Assembly (NCBI RefSeq): GCF_004364865.1
Contig: NZ_SOAU01000001.1
Location: 372,001 to 436,000, forward strand
Direction: 5' to 3'
DNA from: Ilumatobacter fluminis
GTDB taxonomy: Bacteria; Actinomycetota; Acidimicrobiia; Acidimicrobiales; Ilumatobacteraceae
DNA: 64,000 nt
Below the pieces are notes generated by a model. The model ran no database searches. It was not told the DNA's origin and saw nothing but the letters and a program-made list of their open reading frames with translations. How positions within the stretch are numbered: position 1 is the stretch's first letter; each line of letters begins with the position of its first letter. Both the position numbers and the translations under genes were made by a program. Below, piece by piece: positions 61,820 through 64,000 of this stretch.

Positions 61820-62494
61820 GTGGCTTCGCCTTCCAAGGTGTGGACGATCGTCGTGGGGGGCGGATCCGGCACCCGATTCGGCCGTCCCAAGCAGTACGAA
61901 CGGCTCGGCGACGAGCGGATCATCGATCGGTCGCGCCGGATCGCAGCGTCGGTCACCGACGGGGTCGTCCTCGTGGTCCCTGCCGACGATGCAACCGCCG
62001 AAGGTGGCGTCGCGGGCGGCTCGTCCCGCAGCGAGAGCGTGCGGGCCGGACTCGCCGAGGTGCCGCCCGACACCGACATCGTCTGCGTCCACGATGCCGC
62101 CCGTCCGTTCGCCGACGCCGACCTCTACCGCAGGGTCGTTGCCGCGGTCGAGGCCGGCGCCGACGCCTCCGTGCCCGGCATCGCCGTCACCGACACGATC
62201 AAAGTCGTCGACGGCGACGGCGTGGTGACCGCGACGCCGGAGCGATCCACACTCGTCGCGGTCCAGACCCCGCAGGCGTTCCGGCACGGCGCGCTCGTCG
62301 CCGCCCACGCCTCCGGCGCCGACGCGACCGACGATGCAGCCCTGATCGAGGCGACCGGCGGTCGTGTCGTCGTGGTCGAGGGCGCCGCCGACAACCGCAA
62401 GATCACGGTGCCCGACGATCTCGACTGGGCCCGGCAGCGGATCGTCGAGCTCGATCGGCTGCACGACGACACCTGTCAGGAGGAACCGTCATGA
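61820..62494 (+). CDS. ispD: 2-C-methyl-D-erythritol 4-phosphate cytidylyltransferase
   Basis: A 224-residue enzyme of the MEP isoprenoid pathway that joins CTP to MEP. GTG 61820 places the nucleotide-binding GGGSGTRFGRPKQYERLG at residues ~13-30. Other family motifs are VCVHDAARPFAD, VTDTIKVVDGDGVVTATPERSTLVAVQTPQAFRH and DDAALIEATGGRVVVVEGAADNRKIT. All are intact. Its stop overlaps the start of ispF (ATGA), with AGGAGG before the latter. Confidence 0.96.
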   Translation: MASPSKVWTIVVGGGSGTRFGRPKQYERLGDERIIDRSRRIAASVTDGVVLVVPADDATAEGGVAGGSSRSESVRAGLAEVPPDTDIVCVHDAARPFADADLYRRVVAAVEAGADASVPGIAVTDTIKVVDGDGVVTATPERSTLVAVQTPQAFRHGALVAAHASGADATDDAALIEATGGRVVVVEGAADNRKITVPDDLDWARQRIVELDRLHDDTCQEEPS

Positions 62495-63000
62495 TGCGCG
62501 TCGGCCAAGGGTTCGACATCCACCGCCACGTCGACGACCCCGACCGCGACCTCGTCCTCGGCGGCTGTGTCTTCGCCGACGCGCGGCCGCTCGCCGGACA
62601 CAGCGACGCCGACGTCGCCGCCCACGCCGCGGCCGACGCCCTGCTCGGCGCGGCCGGCCTCGGCGACATCGGCCACCACTTCCCCGACACCGATCCTCGC
62701 TGGAAGGGCGCCGATAGCCTCATGATCCTGGCCCGTGTCGCCGAGTTGGTGCGCGAGGCCGGTTGGCGAATCGAGAACGTCGACATCAAGGTCGTCTGCG
62801 AACGACCGAAGCTCGCACCCAGAATCGACGAGATGCAACGCAACCTGTCCACCGCCGCCGGCGCTCCCATCACCGTTGCCGGCCGCCGCGCCGAAGGGCT
62901 CGGCGCGCTCGGTCGTCAGGAGGGCATCGCCGCGTGGTCGGTCGCGCTCATCACGTCCGACGACGCCGCCAACCCGACGAGCGCCGAGGAGACGACATGA
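62491..63000 (+). CDS. ispF: 2-C-methyl-D-erythritol 2,4-cyclodiphosphate synthase
   Basis: A 169-residue enzyme that cyclises CDP-ME 2-phosphate in the MEP pathway. GQGFDIHRHVDD has the metal ligands Asp and His. LAGHSDADVAAHAAADALLGAAGLGDIGHHFPDTDPRWKGADS is the long family signature. It is coupled upstream to ispD and downstream to rlmB by ATGA overlaps. ATG 62491 is used because AGGAGG lies 9 bp before it. Confidence 0.97.
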   Translation: MMRVGQGFDIHRHVDDPDRDLVLGGCVFADARPLAGHSDADVAAHAAADALLGAAGLGDIGHHFPDTDPRWKGADSLMILARVAELVREAGWRIENVDIKVVCERPKLAPRIDEMQRNLSTAAGAPITVAGRRAEGLGALGRQEGIAAWSVALITSDDAANPTSAEETT

Positions 63001-63887
63001 GTAACAAACGAGGACCCGGGCAGGGACGTGGCGGACGTGCCGCCGCCGGCCGCCGATCGAGCAAGCCGCAGAGCCGTGGAGCCGGCCGCACGGGCCGCAC
63101 CCGTCAGGGAGACGCACCGGCACCGAAGACGAAGCCGAAGACGCTCGGCGGTGAGCAGATCGAGGGCCGTCAAGCGGTTCGTGAGCTGCTGCTGGCCCAG
63201 CGCCGCAAGGTCCACGAAGTCTGGATCTCGGGCGAACTCGAGGGGAGCGATGCCGTCGACGACATCGTCGCGATCGCCGAAGCGAATCGGGTGCCGGTCA
63301 TCAAGGTCGCTCGCAAGAAGCTCGAGCAGGCTGCCCGCAGCGAAGCCCCCCAGGGTGTCCTTGCGTTGGCGGCGGCGCTGCCCGAAGCCGACCTCAACCG
63401 GTATCTGCGCCGACAGGGCGGCAAGCCGCCGTTCGTGGTCGCCGTCGACGGGGTCACCGACCCGGGCAATCTCGGGGCCATCATCCGCAACTGCGACGGC
63501 GCCGGTGTCGACGTGATCGTCGTGCCTCGCCATCGTGCGGTGCACGTGACTCCGACCGTCGCCAAGGCGTCGGCCGGAGCGGTGGAGCACGTGCCGATCG
63601 CCGTCGTGTCGGGCCTCCCTGCTGCGCTCCAGCGGATGCGCGACGCCGGGATCTGGGTCGTCGGTCTCGACGACGCCGCCGACCGCACCTTGTTCGACCT
63701 GGGTGATCTGGCCGCTGAGCCGGTGTGCGTCGTGCTCGGTGCCGAGGGCGCCGGATTGTCGCGCCTCGTGCGGGAGCGCTGTGACGTCATCGTGAGCATC
63801 CCGATGCTCGGTCGGGTGAGTTCACTCAACGTGTCCGCAGCGGCCGCTCTGACCACGTACGAGATCCGTCGTCACCGTTCGTCATAG
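62997..63887 (+). CDS. rlmB: 23S rRNA (guanosine-2'-O-)-methyltransferase RlmB/TrmH-family
   Basis: A 296-residue SPOUT methyltransferase. A basic Arg/Gly-rich leader of ~45 residues is followed by the substrate-binding domain (IEGRQAVRELLLAQRRKVHEVWIS). The knotted catalytic domain shows FVVAVDGVTDPGNLGAIIRNCDGAGVD, VVLGAEGAGLSRLVRERCD and a final SIPMLGRVSSLNVSAAAAL. These are the three TrmH motifs. It methylates a guanosine ribose in 23S rRNA or a related target. The ispF overlap is ATGA. Confidence 0.93.
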   Translation: MSNKRGPGQGRGGRAAAGRRSSKPQSRGAGRTGRTRQGDAPAPKTKPKTLGGEQIEGRQAVRELLLAQRRKVHEVWISGELEGSDAVDDIVAIAEANRVPVIKVARKKLEQAARSEAPQGVLALAAALPEADLNRYLRRQGGKPPFVVAVDGVTDPGNLGAIIRNCDGAGVDVIVVPRHRAVHVTPTVAKASAGAVEHVPIAVVSGLPAALQRMRDAGIWVVGLDDAADRTLFDLGDLAAEPVCVVLGAEGAGLSRLVRERCDVIVSIPMLGRVSSLNVSAAAALTTYEIRRHRSS

Positions 63888-63890
63888 CCG

Positions 63891-63909
63891 GTTCGCGCTG
63901 TGCGCGAAC
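63891..63909 (+). terminator. Hairpin after rlmB
   Basis: GTTCGCGC-TGT-GCGCGAAC is a perfect 8-bp stem with a 3-nt loop starting 3 bp after the rlmB stop. There is no T-run, as is common for terminators in high-GC actinobacteria. Confidence 0.6.
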
Positions 63910-64000
63910 GGCGCCGGAATCATCCCCAGAGTTCATCGAGAATGCCGGGACAGCCCGGCCCGGACCGTTGTAGTCTCGATGCAACCTTCGACCTCCTTGG

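Noticed and set aside
1..64000. CRISPR array, rRNA operon or prophage structural genes
   Set aside because: No regularly spaced repeats with unique spacers, no rRNA-like stretches, and no capsid, tail or terminase proteins were seen.

Overview
The window is high-GC DNA from an actinobacterium. The signs are GTG starts, many 4-bp stop/start overlaps, an F420-type pyridoxamine-oxidase-fold protein, SigE-type sigma factors, META-domain lipoproteins and an ispD-ispF-rlmB block. The gene mix looks most like Acidimicrobiia (Ilumatobacter-like); that placement is inference from content, not a database result.

Left flank (1-10.9 kb): the first codons of a cation/proton antiporter, then a 3020-residue secreted SpvB/FG-GAP/RHS (YD-repeat) giant, an endonuclease/exonuclease/phosphatase-fold enzyme, and a VapBC-type toxin-antitoxin pair whose promoter looks leaderless.

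Accessory island (about 11.1-31.8 kb): bounded by two copies of a roughly 252-bp sequence. The right copy is the leader of an intact tRNA-Lys(UUU); the left copy stops after the first 7 nt of the tRNA. Each copy carries a T-box-like core and a covarying hairpin. Inside are a Cys-rich repeat membrane protein, a BRCT plus PD-(D/E)XK nuclease-like fusion with a small Cys-motif partner, two diverged IS4-type (YREK) transposase-like modules with matching divergent HTH-like genes and shared GTCCGCAC boxes, a degenerate tyrosine-recombinase-like protein, an AAA/ABC ATPase plus TOPRIM-like pair resembling a phage-defence operon, a broken hsdM meeting a broken lipoprotein gene tail to tail, two sigma factor/membrane-protein pairs, and several small lipoproteins. 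A dispersed ~36-bp sequence occurs six times, all in one orientation, mostly once per intergenic gap at the right side of the island and at both island ends.

Right flank (31.9-64 kb): ordinary chromosomal metabolism and regulation. It holds a flavin monooxygenase, SRPBCC protein, enoyl-CoA hydratase, a surface-protein/acyltransferase-beta-lactamase pair, a DUF3179 lipoprotein, an FHA protein converging on soxR, a Rieske protein divergent from soxR, PadR and TetR regulators with clear palindromic operators, an MFS exporter, a HAD/VOC/DUF3467/F420 group, two serine hydrolases or peptidases, a cluster of IPDY-tailed membrane proteins, a thioesterase, an acyl-CoA synthetase, an LPxTG surface protein, an ABC exporter operon, a Crp/Fnr regulator and the isoprenoid genes ispD-ispF with rlmB. 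Three families of intergenic palindromic repeats (22-bp tandem plus 170-bp element, a 19-bp-arm hairpin, and 56-bp tandem units) decorate this side.

Functionally, the flanks read as stable core genome. The island reads as a mosaic of defence, mobility and envelope-stress cassettes inserted beside tRNA-Lys.
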